A stretch of DNA of 64,000 nucleotides from Conchocele bisecta (lineage: Eukaryota > Mollusca > Bivalvia > Lucinida > Thyasiridae). The translations under genes and the position numbers were made by a program. This document shows, in pieces, positions 11,581 to 23,007 of the stretch (position 1 is the first letter of the stretch; each line of letters begins with the position of its first letter). The notes beneath the pieces are model-generated. The model ran no database searches. It was not told where the DNA came from and worked only from the letters and a program-made list of their open reading frames with translations. The stretch covers positions 58,229,530 through 58,293,529 of the forward strand of contig CM055279.1 of the NCBI GenBank assembly GCA_029237695.1, written 5' to 3'.

Positions 11581-12485
11581 AAGTAATGCCCATAACGAGC
11601 GATCATACGTACTTGGAATAACAGCTGACGTAACGTGCGGTAAACTGAAATGGCCTACGTGACAATTGACATTTATGTTCAAACAAGATTTTCACGGTGT
11701 GTAATCGATCGTATTTCCTCGCCACCATATCAAACTGGAGAAACACAAATTAAGTTGTTGATCTCTGAATTTGTCAATTGTTTGCACGGTCTAAGAAATC
11801 AAACAAATGTGAAAACAATTTTGTTTTTACAAAATATTAGACACGTCTAAGGAGACGATTCTTATGTGTTGCCAAAACCTGTTTTATTAAGTCATCGGAC
11901 AAATGTGAAAAGAAAACCTGAATATAATTATATTGGTATTTCTTTACAAAAACATATTTTGACAAAATATGAGAATCGTCTTACTTAGGAGACGATTCTC
12001 ATGTGCTGCCAAATCTTGCTTTTATCAAGAAATCAAATGGACGTGAGCAACTACATAGCGTGGTTTTGGTATGTTCGTTTCCGCCAAGTTCTAAAGGTCA
12101 GTCACACTTTGCATGTGAAAATGGATTACCGACTGATGATTGTAAACACCACCAGTTGTGCAGCTAGACCGAAAATGATATGTCGCAAATGTGCTAGTTG
12201 GGGATGGGTGGGTACGGCGGTATATTTTTGTTTATGTTACATTCTCGCGTATTTGCGATCTCGATCTCGCCTTCCGCTTTTGGAAATACGATTTGCCCAT
12301 GCATGTGTAGACAGCATGCGTGTTGGATTTGCATTCTACATGTACGTACGCACATATTTATAAAAGCATGCTAGTTCGAATTGCGTTCTACGTACATGTA
12401 ATGTATGCGGAAAACTCAATTTCACCTGAAATTTAGTACAATAAATAGCATTAATAGGAACCTGCCAATCTCTGTATTCTATGTC

Positions 12486-12672
12486 TCCGACGAGACGAGA
12501 CGTATGGTAATTACCGATACCACCATTTATTTTTTGCAGTTTTACACTGCGAACCCACAATTTCCCGCGCGTATTTTTTCGCTCGAGTGGACAAAAACGC
12601 GTGGGACGTGACGTATGGTAATTACCGATACCACCATTAATGTTTTGCAGTTTTACACTGCGAACCCACAAT
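12486..12672. repeat. Two-copy direct repeat of about 119 bp
   Basis: The segment 'gacgtatggtaattaccg' followed by 'ataccaccatt', 'ttttgcagttttacactgcg' and 'aacccacaatt' occurs at about 12497 and 12611. A simple local duplication. Confidence 0.6.
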
Positions 12673-12689
12673 TAAATAATTGCCGGTTT

Positions 12690-12820
12690 TCACTGGAGCC
12701 CATAATTAAATAATTAGTTATTCACTGGCCCCCACCATGCATCAATTAGAATTTCCTGTGGACCCAACCACCCATACAATTTAATTTCATGCAGACCCCA
12801 CCACCCATCAATAAATAATT
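12690..12820. repeat. Second stretch of the CCCACCACCCATCAATAA family
   Basis: Irregular units with 'accccaccacccatcaata' and related variants, as at 11290-11580. Confidence 0.5.
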
Positions 12821-12978
12821 TGGGTGCACCGTACACCGACGTCATTCGTTAATGGCACAGAAAGTAATGCTATATGTACCCATTACAATTCAATAATTTA
12901 AACTCACACATACGTATCTACAGACAATGTCCAAACCAGATGTCCGTATCTTGGCCTGCAAGACCAGCAGCAACTTAC

Positions 12979-13201
12979 TTGTAATGGCACCGAGGCAGAC
13001 AACGGTCATGAGTTCCCGGACAAACTGGGCCTGCTTGGTGGTGGGCACATCAACGTTCGACTCGATCCAGTCAAAGATGTTCTCGTTGTCGGCCTTCTCC
13101 TCGACGATCAACTGGTGGAGTTTGTCGCGCACGTCCTTCATCGGCAACCCCGTGGTGGGCGTCGTTGGCGCGCTGTCTCCTCCCTTCGTGAACTCCAGTT
13201 T
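12979..13201 (-). CDS. EIF4G: eIF4G exon: linker between MA3 and W2 plus start of W2
   Basis: Seventy-four codons plus one base. It starts in phase 0 after acceptor 'cgtgtag' with K-L-E-F-T and ends at ATTACAA|GTAAGT. The first 20 or so residues are a Thr/Pro-rich spacer (GGDSAPTTPTTGLP). From there the sequence follows eIF4G W2: KLHQLIVEE, then NENIFDWIESNV and FVRELMTVVCLGAIT, matching the vertebrate pattern of a leucine/lysine helix, FDWIEANL and LVRALMTAVC. The next exon continues the same helix bundle. The spacer should be a flexible link between the two HEAT domains. Confidence 0.95.
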
Positions 13202-13439
13202 CTACACGATAAACACGGCTAGTTCATACACTTATGTGTCCGGAGCAGACAAATACCCTTTGGAATATTTTCAATGAACATCACACATGCCATATATAAT
13301 AGAAATGTGTTAATCCCAATTTAGGCAACATTCACAACTTCAGAACTAGAAACTGATGCAAGTGTATCCCCCTCCCTGCCTAATGCAGTCAACACAGTGG
13401 GTCCACAGATTTGAAATGAAAATAACGAGGGTTTTACGA

Positions 13440-13513
13440 GTTACAAGGTTGGTGACGGACGGACGGACGGACAAGGGTAACACTAAATGCCCCCTCAACT
13501 ATCGTGGGGCATA
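13440..13513. repeat. 3' end of a hairpin-capped element (short TATGCCCC class)
   Basis: A GACGGACG microsatellite at about 13455-13470 is followed by 'caagggtaacactaa' and a hairpin made of atgcccc and ggggcat, then 'aacaaa'. A decayed relative lies at 30545-30610. Confidence 0.5.
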
Positions 13514-14702
13514 ACAAACGGAGATAAATAGAAAATTAGTGATGCAAAAGTTTTCATTCCTGCACGTGCCAATCTGAAAAGGCTTCACCCATGGACAATA
13601 ACTGTGAACTTTGGCCACCATGGGCCAAGCGGTTTGTGTGAAGAAGAATTTTGAAATCTCTAATAAAAGAACGACCTTTTGACCTTTCGGTGGCCATCTT
13701 GGATGACATAACCATCCAATTTCGACAAAAGATGTACCAGAGCGATCGCCTCTTTGATACCTTCGATTTGATATAGACATGACAATATTCGGTCAAAAAT
13801 AAAATTTGACCCCACGGGTCACGCCCATTTTTGACCTCGGGGTCACCATTTTAACAATTTTCAAAGAGCATTGTACATCGATCATTCCTACCAAGTTTTT
13901 TCGAAATCCGGCTGGCGGTTCAGATGATTTTTTAAGAATTTGTGCTATTTTTAGACGGTGGCCATCTTGGATTAGTGACGACCTCAGTTTTAACAAATCT
14001 GAAAAGGCTTCACCCATGGACCATAACTGTGAAGTTTGGCCACCATGAGCCAAGCGGTTCGTGTGAAGAATTTTGAAATCACTAATAAAAGAACGACCTT
14101 TTGGTGGCCATCTTGGATGACATGACCATCCAATTTTGACAAAAGATGTACCAGAGCGATCGCCTTTGATACCTTCGATTTGATATAGACATGACCATAT
14201 TCGGTCAAAAATAAAATTTGACACCACGTGCCGGCCACGCCCATTGTTGACCCCGGGGTCACCATTTTAACAACTTTGAAAGAACATTGTACATCGATCA
14301 TTCCTACCAAGTTTTGTCGAAATCCGGCTAGCGGTTCACGAGAAGATTTTTCAAGAATTTAGGCTATTTTTAGACGGTGGCCATCTTGGATTAGCGATGA
14401 CATCCATTTTAACAAATCTGAAAATGCTTCACCCATGGACCATAACTTTTAAGTTTGGCTACCATGGGCCAAGCGGTTCATGAGAAGAAGAATTTCGAAA
14501 TCTCTAATAAAAGAACAACCTTTTGACCTGTCATTTTAACAATTTTGTAATCCCCCTACCTAAGGACCATGACCATGAAGTTTGGTGACTATATGCCCAA
14601 TGGTTACCGAGGAGAAGACGTTTGAAAATGTTCACGGACGGACGACGACGACAGACACATTGCGGTAACAATAGCTCACATGAGCTTCGCTCAGGTGAGC
14701 TA
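13514..14702. repeat. Dispersed element with GCTCAC/GTGAGC 3' hairpin, copy 1
   Basis: The body consists of two to three tandem units of roughly 450-560 bp with 'ggccatcttggatgacat', 'tcggtcaaaaataaaattt', 'accattttaacaactttg' and 'cttcacccatggaccataac'. It ends with 'cggacggacgacgacgac', then a 31-nt hairpin at 14672-14702 (tagctcacatgagc / gctcaggtgagcta, loop ttc) and AAAA. Other copies lie at 16321-19115 and 29156-30530. The 5' end of this copy is not clear. Confidence 0.65.
14672..14702. other. Terminal hairpin of the dispersed element
   Basis: A 14-nt arm pair with one mismatch around a ttc loop. Identical sequences occur at 19085-19115 and 30500-30530, in each case followed by an A-run. 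Confidence 0.7.
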
Positions 14703-14787
14703 AAAAGAGCGAAAAAATTCTCCAAATTTTCATACTCATGTACATGTATTCAATGAAAAGTTTGTACATTTGTGAAATTGCACCCAC

Positions 14788-14883
14788 CTTATCAATGAGG
14801 AATTGTTCCACTTGGTTCTTGGCGACAAAATCCGACCAATGCAGGCCGGAACTGAGCCAGAGCTCGGACACCTTTTTATGGCC
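14788..14883 (-). CDS. EIF4G: eIF4G exon: C-terminal end of MA3 domain
   Basis: Thirty-two codons in phase 0 at both ends, after acceptor 'gtatttcag' and before AAG|GTGGGT. The peptide begins GHKKVSELWLSSGLHWSDF and ends QVEQFLIDK. This matches the segment of animal eIF4G where K-K-V is followed by LW, then 'GLSW..F' and a valine/leucine helix. It closes the MA3 HEAT domain, which binds eIF4A in vertebrates. Only 96 nt long, but with clean splice sites and no frame disruption. Confidence 0.93.
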
Positions 14884-15239
14884 CTGAAATACACATTTGA
14901 TTGGGGCTTTATGGCCGCTCAACATGGAACACACGTTTATAGCTACCATACTGGATGTTACGTGCAGAAAACTGAAGAAATTGGGCTGAAAACACAACTT
15001 GCGACAAGCACACTCGGCTGGTCTGGTATTTTGTTTGATTGAACTGAATCAATGGCAAACAGTCAGACAGACCCTGATCAGACTGCGTCATAATCTCAGA
15101 GGCATTCAACTTCTTTTACGGACAGGGCACCATTGTGAAAGATTCGCTGCCAGCCTGCTGTTATTTTACAAAAGCACAACTGTTAAATAGGAGTATCTTT
15201 GTAATGTATTGTCACACATGGACATATTCTACAAACTTG

Positions 15240-15402
15240 AACCATAATTCCCTCAGAACTTGGAGGTGCCGTTATTTAATGGAATGGAATGTACGAGACA
15301 ACGGTGGCAGATGTCCATCCCGTTGTATTGCCATCTTGATTACTGTATGCACCGTACGTCACCCCCTGGCCACCAACACTAGCAAGTCGGCTTAATTGGT
15401 GT
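15240..15402. repeat. Dispersed repeat with 'agcaagtcggcttaattgg' edge, copy 1
   Basis: The segment shares 'gtacgagaca', 'ttgtattgccatctt', 'actgtatgcaccgtacgtca', 'ccccctggccaccaacac' and 'agcaagtcggcttaattgg' with 19345-19476, 21510-21643, 23250-23380 and 23470-23610. It ends sharply at the TTGGTG edge. Class unknown. Confidence 0.6.
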
Positions 15403-15459
15403 AGAAGATATAGAGCGGAAGGGAATTTCGATAGGTTTAAACTTTGACCTTCAACTGTG

Positions 15460-15855
15460 TTTGTTTGTTTATTGGTGTTTAACAGCCTATCAACAACTAA
15501 GGTCATGTAAGGCTGGGCAAACGGGTTCAATCCCATTTTAACCTGCTGCATTGAGGGGAAAATTACAAAATCAGAACTGAATATTTACATCGAGAAACAA
15601 ATATATCAGCCCTGAAATTAGAATAACCTGACCTGGTGGAAGGTCCATACCACACCAAAGTCACTTGGCCACTTCCCCTAAAATAGGATTACGAATAATC
15701 GTAATACTCACATAAGGGGTATAACCAGATTCAACTGTCACATACAAAATGCCAAAGACGTATGTGAGGGCCAAACCAGTCTCCAGTTGGAATTCCGGTA
15801 AGGATGAACCCCGATCGTTAAATTACCCATCGCTTGCACCAGCCTTCCACCCACT
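15460..15855. repeat. SINE-like dispersed repeat, copy C
   Basis: Contains 'gtttaacagcctatcaacaa', 'taaggtcatgtaaggctgg', 'aatcagaactgaatatttac', 'gagggccaaaccagtctcca' and 'ccacccac'. More similar to the copy at 45828-46216 than to 1557-1960, so at least two subfamilies are present. Confidence 0.7.
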
Positions 15856-16318
15856 ACCTTCAACTGTGACCTTGACCTTGGACGTAGGTGTGTGGTTATT
15901 GATTGCGACACACCTTCTCATCATGAAAAACATTTGTGCCAAGCCATTTGAAATAATCCATGCATCGGTGTAGAAGATATAGAGCGGAAGGGAATTTCGA
16001 TAGGTTTGACCTTTGACCTTCAACTGTGACCTTGACCTTGGACGTAGGTGCGTGGTTATTGATCGCGACACACCTCATCATGAGAAACAATTGTGCCAAG
16101 CCTTTTGATAATCCATGCATCAGTGTAGAAGATATTGAGCGGAAGGGAATTTCCAACAGACCGACCGACCGACAAGCTGACTCCTATATACCCCCAACAA
16201 ACTTTGTTTGTGAGGGTATATTTATAAGCCATTTACCACGAGCGTGAAGGTTTCGCGACGTACGTACGGACGCCGGTAATACTATATGCCCCCATCACCA
16301 TTCGGTGGCGGGGGCATA
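15856..16318. mobile_element. Tandem-core element with two 3' hairpin types in tandem
   Basis: Two 159-bp-type units (with 'ccttgaccttggacgtaggt' and 'atgcatcggtgtagaagat') are followed by a GACCGACC microsatellite (about 16160-16172) and a hairpin of tatacccccaacaaac with gtttgtgagggtata (about 16187-16221). A second ending follows: 'aaggtttcgcgacgtacg', then the hairpin made of tatgcccccatcacc and ggtggcgggggcata, ending near 16318. The next element starts directly behind it. This looks like remnants of two elements joined together. Confidence 0.55.
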
Positions 16319-16320
16319 AA

Positions 16321-19115
16321 ACAAGAGGGCCATGATGGCCCTAATTCGCTCACCTGACTCCATGAACACCAGAGGAGAATGTGACATTGAGTTCATGTGT
16401 TTTAAAACAATCCTGCTATTTTTAGATGGCGGTCATCTTGGATTAAGCGATGACTGTCATTTTACCAAATCTGAAAATGCTTCACCCAAGGATCTTAACT
16501 TCCTATGAAGTTTGGCCAGCATCGGCCATGTGGTTCCTGAGAAAAAGATGTTCAAAATCTTGAATAAATGGACCTTTTGGTGGCCATCATGAATGACATA
16601 ATCATCCGATTCCGACAAATATTGCACCAGAGCAATCGCCTCATCGATACCTTCAATTTGATATATGGCATGAGCATATTCGGTCAAAAATAAAATTCGA
16701 CCCCACGGACCATGCCCATTTTTGACCCCGGGGTCACCATTTTCACAACTTTGAAAGAGCATTGTAAATCGATCATTCCTACCAAGTCGAAATCAGGCCA
16801 GCGGTTCATAAGATTTTTTAAGAATTTATGCTATTTTTAGACGGCGGCCATCTTGGATTAGTGATGACCTCCATTTTAACAAATCTGAAAAGGGTTCACC
16901 CATGGACCATAACTTTTAAGTTTGGCTACCATGGGCCAAGCGGTTCATGTGAAGAAGAATTTTGAAATCTCTAATAAAAGAACGACCTTTTGAGATTTCG
17001 GCGGCCATCTTGGATGACATAACAATCCGATTTCGACAAAAAATGTACCAGAGTGATCGCCTGATTGATACGTTTGATTTGATATACAGTCAGAATTCGT
17101 TACAACGGCATAGTTCGTCAGAGATGAATCTGCCGTTATAACGAATATGCCGGTATAAAGAATCGGCGATTTTCTCCTCGCTATCAGACTGTCGTGATAA
17201 TTCCGGTACTTGGAACATGTCGGTAATTGGTAACCACACATTGTATCGACGCTATTTGCTGTCATTTTACATTAGCATTATCGGCGAAATATATACTTAT
17301 TTGTCACCACATTGATAAAGCAATGCATATATACGAATTTATATCAAGGAAACATACACAATTCAAAGCTAATCCGGTATTTGACAAAGTCTAGGTTGCA
17401 GGCGAACCTGTTGTTAATTGTAGAGCGCGTGGTGAATACCTGATTATCTGTGAAATTGTTTCTTTATTGTTAGCAATTCGCAAACATGTGCATTTATAAA
17501 AGAAACACATATTTTAATAAACAGTTTGTTTTAATTTACATGCTAAAATTTATAAAATTGCAAAGCAAAAACATGTAGAGTGGTTTCCCTTTAAATATTT
17601 ACATGACGATTCGTCCCTATCTGAACTCGCCCCAGAGGCAATGCTACACGATAATTATTTAAATTGTTCACGATTATGATATTTTTTTTATTTACAATCT
17701 ATCGGTCCTTGCTGGACTTAATCACTTGTAAATTTAGTTGCTAACTGTTCATTTCTTAATTGATGTTTGCAAAATAGTACATCACAGCAGGTGACAAGGT
17801 ACCGACACGTTAATTGCCGCGATTTATGACAGCAGGTCGAGGTTAATCAGCTGTGAAATTGTTTAGATATGGTCAGTGACTGGTTCCCGAATATCGGTTT
17901 CCGGCACGTAATGCCGGAAAACAGAGCTGGTACCAGCGACGCCGGGTACTGGCACCGTTATCATGGTTATGACGCACATTATATGGTCAGTGACTGGTTC
18001 CCAAATATCGGTTTCCGTAATGCCGGATAACAGAGCTGGGTTACAGCGCTGGTACCAGCGACGCCGGGTACCGGCGCCGTTATAACGCACATTAAATAAG
18101 ACTTAAACTGTGTATTCGTTTGCGGGAATTCCCTGCCGGTGCCGGAAGCCGAATTTGCCGGTATATCGAGCAGATTAAAGAGCATGCCGATTGGTTTGGC
18201 GGCTTATTGTGCCGGGAGGCGAATATGCCGCTATAACGTGTGCCGCTGTAACGAATTCTGACTGTATAACATGACCATATTCGGTCAAAAATAAAATTTG
18301 ACCCCACGGGCCACGCCCATTTTTGACCCCGGGTCACCATTTTAACAACTTTGAAAGAGCATTATACATCGATCATTCCTACCAAGTTTCGTCGAAATCA
18401 TGCTAGCGGTTCATGAGAAGAAGATTTTTTTAAGAATTTATGTTATTTTTAGATGGCGGCCATCTTGGATTAGCGATGACCTCCATTTTAACAAATCTGA
18501 AAAGGCTTCACCCATGGACCATAACTTTTAAGTTTGGCTACCATGGGCCAAGCAGTTCATGTGAAGAAGAATTTTGAAATCTCTAATAAATGGAATGGTG
18601 CTTAACGGCCCATCAACACAAAAGAGTATCATTTAGGGCCAAGCAATGTAGATGAACAATAGTATGTTACAAGTGGTACCAGAGTGATCGCCTCATTGAT
18701 ACCTTCGATTTGATATATAACATGACCATATTCGGTCAAAAATAAAATTTTACCCCAATTTGACCCCACGGGCCACGCCCATTTTTGACCCCGGGGTCAC
18801 CATTTTAACAACTTTGAAAGAGCAATGTACATCGATCATTCCTACCAAGTTTTGTCGAAATCCGGTTGGCGGTTCTTAAGATTTTTTAAGAATTTGTGCT
18901 ATTTTAGACAACGGCCATCTTGGATTACGTAATGACGTCATTTTAACAATTTTGTAATCCCCCTACCTAAGGACCATGACCTTGAAGTTTGGTGACTATA
19001 GACCCAATGGTTACCGAGGAGAAGACGTTTGAAAATATTCACGGACGACGGCGACGACGAACGACGGACACATTGCGGGAACAATAGCTCACATGAGCTT
19101 CGCTCAGGTGAGCTA
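16321..19115. mobile_element. Hairpin-capped dispersed element, most complete copy
   Basis: The 5' end is 'acaagagggccatgatggcc', where GGGCCA/TGGCCC form a stem, followed by 'ttcgctcacctgac', which mirrors the 3' hairpin. The body is made of tandem units with 'ggccatcttggattag', 'caagcggttcatgtgaagaa', 'gaccccggggtcaccatttt' and 'cttcacccatggaccataac'. The 3' end has GACG-type microsatellite, then a 31-nt hairpin at 19085-19115 and AAAAAA. A pogo-like element (17097-18264) interrupts it, and a short foreign piece lies near 18593-18675. No ORF of note; non-autonomous. The layout is like Helentron-associated or pearl elements (inference). Confidence 0.65.
17097..18264. mobile_element. pogo/Tc1-like element with TA duplication, non-autonomous
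   Basis: Inverted ends CAGTCAGAATTCGTTACA (left) and the same with few changes (right) are flanked by TA at 17095-17096 and 18265-18266. Removing it rejoins 'tttgatata' and 'taacatgaccata', which is the uninterrupted sequence found at about 18707, 29265 and 29707. TA duplication and CAGT ends point to the Tc1/mariner (pogo) group. No transposase ORF is visible. Internally about 100 bp with 'tcagtgactggttccc' and 'atatcggtttccg' are present twice (about 17872 and 17985). Confidence 0.8.
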
Positions 19116-20340
19116 AAAAACATTGAAATTCAACATGCAATACGACTGATACCATTGGACAGATATTTGTCATTTTGGCTTGTCCCGTGGAAATGATAAC
19201 TGATAATTTGCAGCAAATTAATTATTTTGGTAATTAATAAGGCCCAGCTCAAGGAGGGTAGTGTTTCACTGGCCTTTAATGAAATGGCTGGTGTAAGATT
19301 TATAACAACACACAGCATAGGTGATTACAGAAGTGTCAGTTTCGTGGTAGAAATGTAAGAGACAGCAACGGAGGCCGACAATGTAGGCCCGCCCCGTTGT
19401 GTTGCCATCTCAGTTACTGTATGCACCGTATGTCACCCCCTGGCCACCAACACCAGCAAGTCGGCTTAATTGGTGCAAATATATTCCTCACAAGCCACCA
19501 TTACCGTAAAACCCCTAAATATACGGACACCATTTAGTTGGGAAACACAAAATATATGTGGTTTCCCTACAACAGTGAGCACGTCAATATTGGCAGATAT
19601 GGACAATTTACAGTGAAAAGACACCAGCGAAATATCAACAACAAAGATACATAGGTAGGTAGGCATGGCCATTAGAAATCAGATTGCTTCATATTTAGAG
19701 TGCATGGGAAACAACATAGCAACATCGCGTCATCTCGAGGTCATTTATATTTTTAGACAATTATTTCCAATCAGCGATATTTGATGTTGGTACATGTTAA
19801 AGGTACATGCCCACTCACTAGGCACAACATGTTCTTTATATCAGAGACATCATCCAAGACATTTTCTGGAAAAATAAATAGTCATTCATGATTACCCTAC
19901 GTATTGATTGACATAATTATACATTTTATACCGGACATAAATGTCCACACTGATATCAGGCGTGATATCAGGGGCAATAACAGAGTTTCCTTAATATATT
20001 AACGGACATTACTATTTATTCTCTGTATTTATTTTTTGATGTGCAAGTATCATACTTTATAATCTGTCGAAAATATTATTTTTTCAGGCGACGCATTTAA
20101 GTAGTATAGATAATTAAAATATGTCCTGCCTCATTTGCATATGAAAATAGCCCGATACCACCGCGCGTCACTATCAATAAAATATATATTACTAAATGAT
20201 TATATCTGTATAGCGGGCACTCGTAATTTTTAGAACTGGTGTAATAGCGACACAATTATACACTTATTTAATTCCTCTGGAGAACATTTTGTGCTTACTG
20301 AGTGGGCATGTATCTTTAAATATAACTTTTGAATTTTACA
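19116..20340. repeat. Repeated segment, copy 1 of 3 (with nested TTAA MITE)
   Basis: The segment opens with 'cattgaaattcaacatgcaa' and contains 'ataccattggacagatattt', 'aaggcccagctcaaggaggg', the TTGGTG-edged repeat and, near its end, a TTAA MITE. Copies 2 and 3 begin at about 21275 and 23013. The three copies share more than 85% by eye. Confidence 0.75.
19801..20315. mobile_element. TTAA-flanked MITE inside repeated segment copy 1
   Basis: TTAA at 19797-19800 and 20316-20319. The ends read 'aggtacatgcccactcact' and the inverted 'actgagtgggcatgtatct'. About 515 bp, AT-rich, no ORF of note. Confidence 0.8.
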
Positions 20341-20379
20341 TTGCTCAATAAAAATTTGAAATCCTTGGACTATTTTATT

Positions 20380-21268
20380 TCTAACAAGAGTGCCGCAAGT
20401 CACAAAATACGCCCGTCGAATATGGGCCAGACAGTGAAGATGCAGAAATGTGAAGCTGTCACCAAGGCAAGAAACATTAATGAGAATTTGAAAGTCTATA
20501 GCATTATTTCTTCATTTCGTTGTGCTAAACATGTATACTAATTTAGGCAGAGATAGAAAAATAGAGTGTAAAGTAGAAATGATAGGGAATTGGATACAAT
20601 AATGTAGAAAAAATGGCTAAGTTAAAAAGGTGATATTTTTGTTAAAAAATAATTTTTCGGCATAAAAACATCAAGGTGCACATCTTCAATATGTGTAGAA
20701 GACGTGTGTATAGTTTCAGAACGATCGACTGAACGGTTTCGGAGGAGTTGTGTACACAAACTCTGTACCGTATATAGAATTGTATAGAAAAATGTAGAAA
20801 AAATGGCTAAGTTAAAAAGGTGATATTTTTGTTAAAAAATATTTTTTCGGCATAAAAACACAAAGGTGCACATCTTCAATATGTGTAGAAGACGTGTGTA
20901 TAGTTTCAGAACGATAGACTGAACGGTTTTGGAGGAGTTGTGTACACAAACTCTGTACCTTATAAAGAATTGTATAGAAAAATGTAGAAAAAATGGCTAA
21001 GTTAAAAAGGTGATATTTTTGTTAAAAAATATTTTTTCGGCATAAAAACACCAAGGTGCACATTTTCAATATGTGTAGAAGACGTGTGTATAGTTTCAGA
21101 TCGATCGACTGAACGGTTTCGGAGGAGTTGTGTACACGAACTATGCGCTTTTTCTTCAGCCGCCCGCCCGCTGTGCGGTAAAACATAATGAGCGTTAAGG
21201 TTTCGCGACGTACGTACGGACGCCGGTAATACTATATGCCCCCCGTCACCATTCGGTGGCGGGGGCAT
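20380..21268. mobile_element. Hairpin-type element with 190-bp tandem core
   Basis: It begins with 'aacaagagtgccgcaagtca' and 'aatacgcccgtcgaatatgg'. The core is a 190-bp repeat at 20601, 20791 and 20981, including 'aaaaaatggctaagttaaaa', 'ttcggcataaaaaca' and 'ggaggagttgtgtacac'. The end has 'aaggtttcgcgacgtacg', then the TATGCCCCCC/GGGGGGCATA-class hairpin near 21230-21266 and an A-run. The same 5' end recurs alone at about 47750-47945. Confidence 0.6.
20601..21150. repeat. 190-bp tandem repeat, three units
   Basis: Units start at 20601, 20791 and 20981 and differ by a few substitutions. They are the core of the surrounding element. Confidence 0.85.
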
Positions 21269-22560
21269 AAAAAAAACATTGAAATTCAACATGCAATACG
21301 ACCGATACCATTGGACAGATATTTGTCATTTTGGCTTGTCCTGTGGAAATGATAACTGATAATTTGCAGCAAATTAATGGGGACTATTTTGGTAATTAGT
21401 AAGGCCCAGCTCAAGGAGGGTAGTGTTTCACTGGCCTTTAATGAAATGGCTGGTGTAAGATTTATAACAACACACAGCATAGGCGATTACAGAAGTGTCA
21501 GTTTCGTGGTAGAAATGTACGAGACAGCAACGGAAGCCGACAATGTAGGCCCGCCCCGTTGTGTTGCCATCTCAGTTACTGTATGCACCGTATGTCACCC
21601 CCTCCCCCCTGCCACCAACACCAGCAAGTCGGCTTAATTGGTGCAAATATATTCCTCACAAGCCACCATTACCGTAAAACCCCTAAATATATGGACACCA
21701 TTTAGTTGGGAAACACAAAATATATGTGGTTTCCCTACAACAGTGAGCACGTCAATATTGGCAGATATGGACAATTTACAGTGAAAAGACACCAGCGAAA
21801 TATCAACAACAAAGATACATAGGTAGGTAGGCATGGCCATTAGAAATCAGATTGCTTCATATTTAGAGTGCATGGGAAACAACATAGCAACATCGCGTCA
21901 TCTCGAGGTCATTTATATTTTTAGACAATTATTTCCAATCAGCGATATTTGATGTTGGTACATGTTAAAGGTACATGCCCACTCACTAGGCACAACATGT
22001 TCTTTATATCAGAGACATCATCCAAGACATTTTCTGGCAAAATAAATAGTCATTCATCATTACCCTATGTATTGATTGGCATAATTATACATTGTCATTC
22101 ATCATTACCCTATGTATTGATTGGCATAATTATACATTTTATACCAGACATAAATGTCCACACTGATATCAGGCGTGATATCAGGGGCAATAACAGTTTC
22201 CTTAATATGTTAACGGACATTACTATTTATTATCTGTATTTATTTTTTGATGTGCAAGTATCATACTTTATAATCTGTCGAAAATATTATTTTTTCAGGC
22301 GACGCATTTAAGTAGTATAAATAATTAAAATATGTCCTGCCTCATTTGCATATGAAAATAGCCCGATACCACCGCGCGTCACTATCAATAAAATATATAT
22401 TACTAAATGATTATATCTGTATAGCGGGCACTCGTAATTTTTAGAACTGGTGTAATAGTGACACAATTATTTAATTCCTCTAGAGAACATTTTGTGCCTA
22501 CTGAGTGGGCATGTACCTTTAAATATAACTTTTGAATTTTACATTGCTCAATAATAATTT
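21269..22560. repeat. Repeated segment, copy 2 of 3 (with nested TTAA MITE)
   Basis: Nearly the same as 19116-20340, including the TTAA MITE at the same relative place, so the MITE was present before the duplication. It carries an internal duplication of about 50 bp near 22045-22138 and a small insertion at 'ggggactattttgg'. Confidence 0.8.
21969..22518. mobile_element. TTAA-flanked MITE inside repeated segment copy 2
   Basis: TTAA at 21965-21968 and 22519-22522, with the same inverted ends as the copy at 19801. The extra length comes from a tandem duplication containing 'tcattcatcattaccc'. Confidence 0.8.
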
Positions 22561-22657
22561 GGAAATCCTTAATTTTATTTCTAAAAATACAACCAATGAA
22601 TGATAATCAGCCCATCAGTTAGCTGTAGGAAACTAATTAGTGAACACTATTTTATAA

Positions 22658-23007
22658 ACTAGAAATGTGGCCTGTCGGCACACGAATTGCCCCCGCTGGC
22701 AGCCAAAGAAAACGAGACACATTTAAAAACAAGGAAACAGAAATTATAAGCCATTTACAAGAGCGTTAAAGTTTCGAACGCACCAAGTCTGTGACCTTGA
22801 CCTTGGGCTTAGTGGGGACGGGACGAATGGATTTGTCACAGGGTGGTAGAGGACCATTGGAGCAATGAGTGTGTGAAATGTGAAGCAGATCCGAGCAAAG
22901 AAACAGAAATTATAAGCCATTTACCACGAGCGTTAAGGTTTCGCGACGTACGTACGGACGCCGGTAATACTATATGCCCCCGTCACCATTCGGTGGCGGG
23001 GGCATAA
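22658..23007. mobile_element. Short complete hairpin-capped element
   Basis: About 350 bp with both ends: 'actagaaatgtggcctgtc' with its stem and 'gcccccgctggcagcc' on the left; on the right 'aaggtttcgcgacgtacg', then the hairpin at about 22973-23006 (tatgcccccgtcacc / ggtggcgggggcata) and an A-run. The left motif GCCCCCGC-GG is similar to one hairpin arm. It lacks the tandem core, so it may be the minimal form. Confidence 0.65.

Larger units (their letters stand above)
10392..12978 (-). other. eIF4G intron within W2
   Basis: The intron contains the SINE-like repeat at 10418-10848, a CCCACCACCCATC-type tandem stretch at 11290-11580, a related stretch at 12690-12820 and a duplicated segment at 12486-12672. 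10850-11280 and 11580-12480 are AT-rich and show no feature I can support. Confidence 0.8.
13202..14787 (-). other. eIF4G intron at the MA3-W2 junction
   Basis: 13202-13430 shows nothing nameable. 13440-13513 ends one hairpin-type element and 13514-14702 is a copy of the 'gctcaggtgagct'-capped dispersed repeat. Confidence 0.75.
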
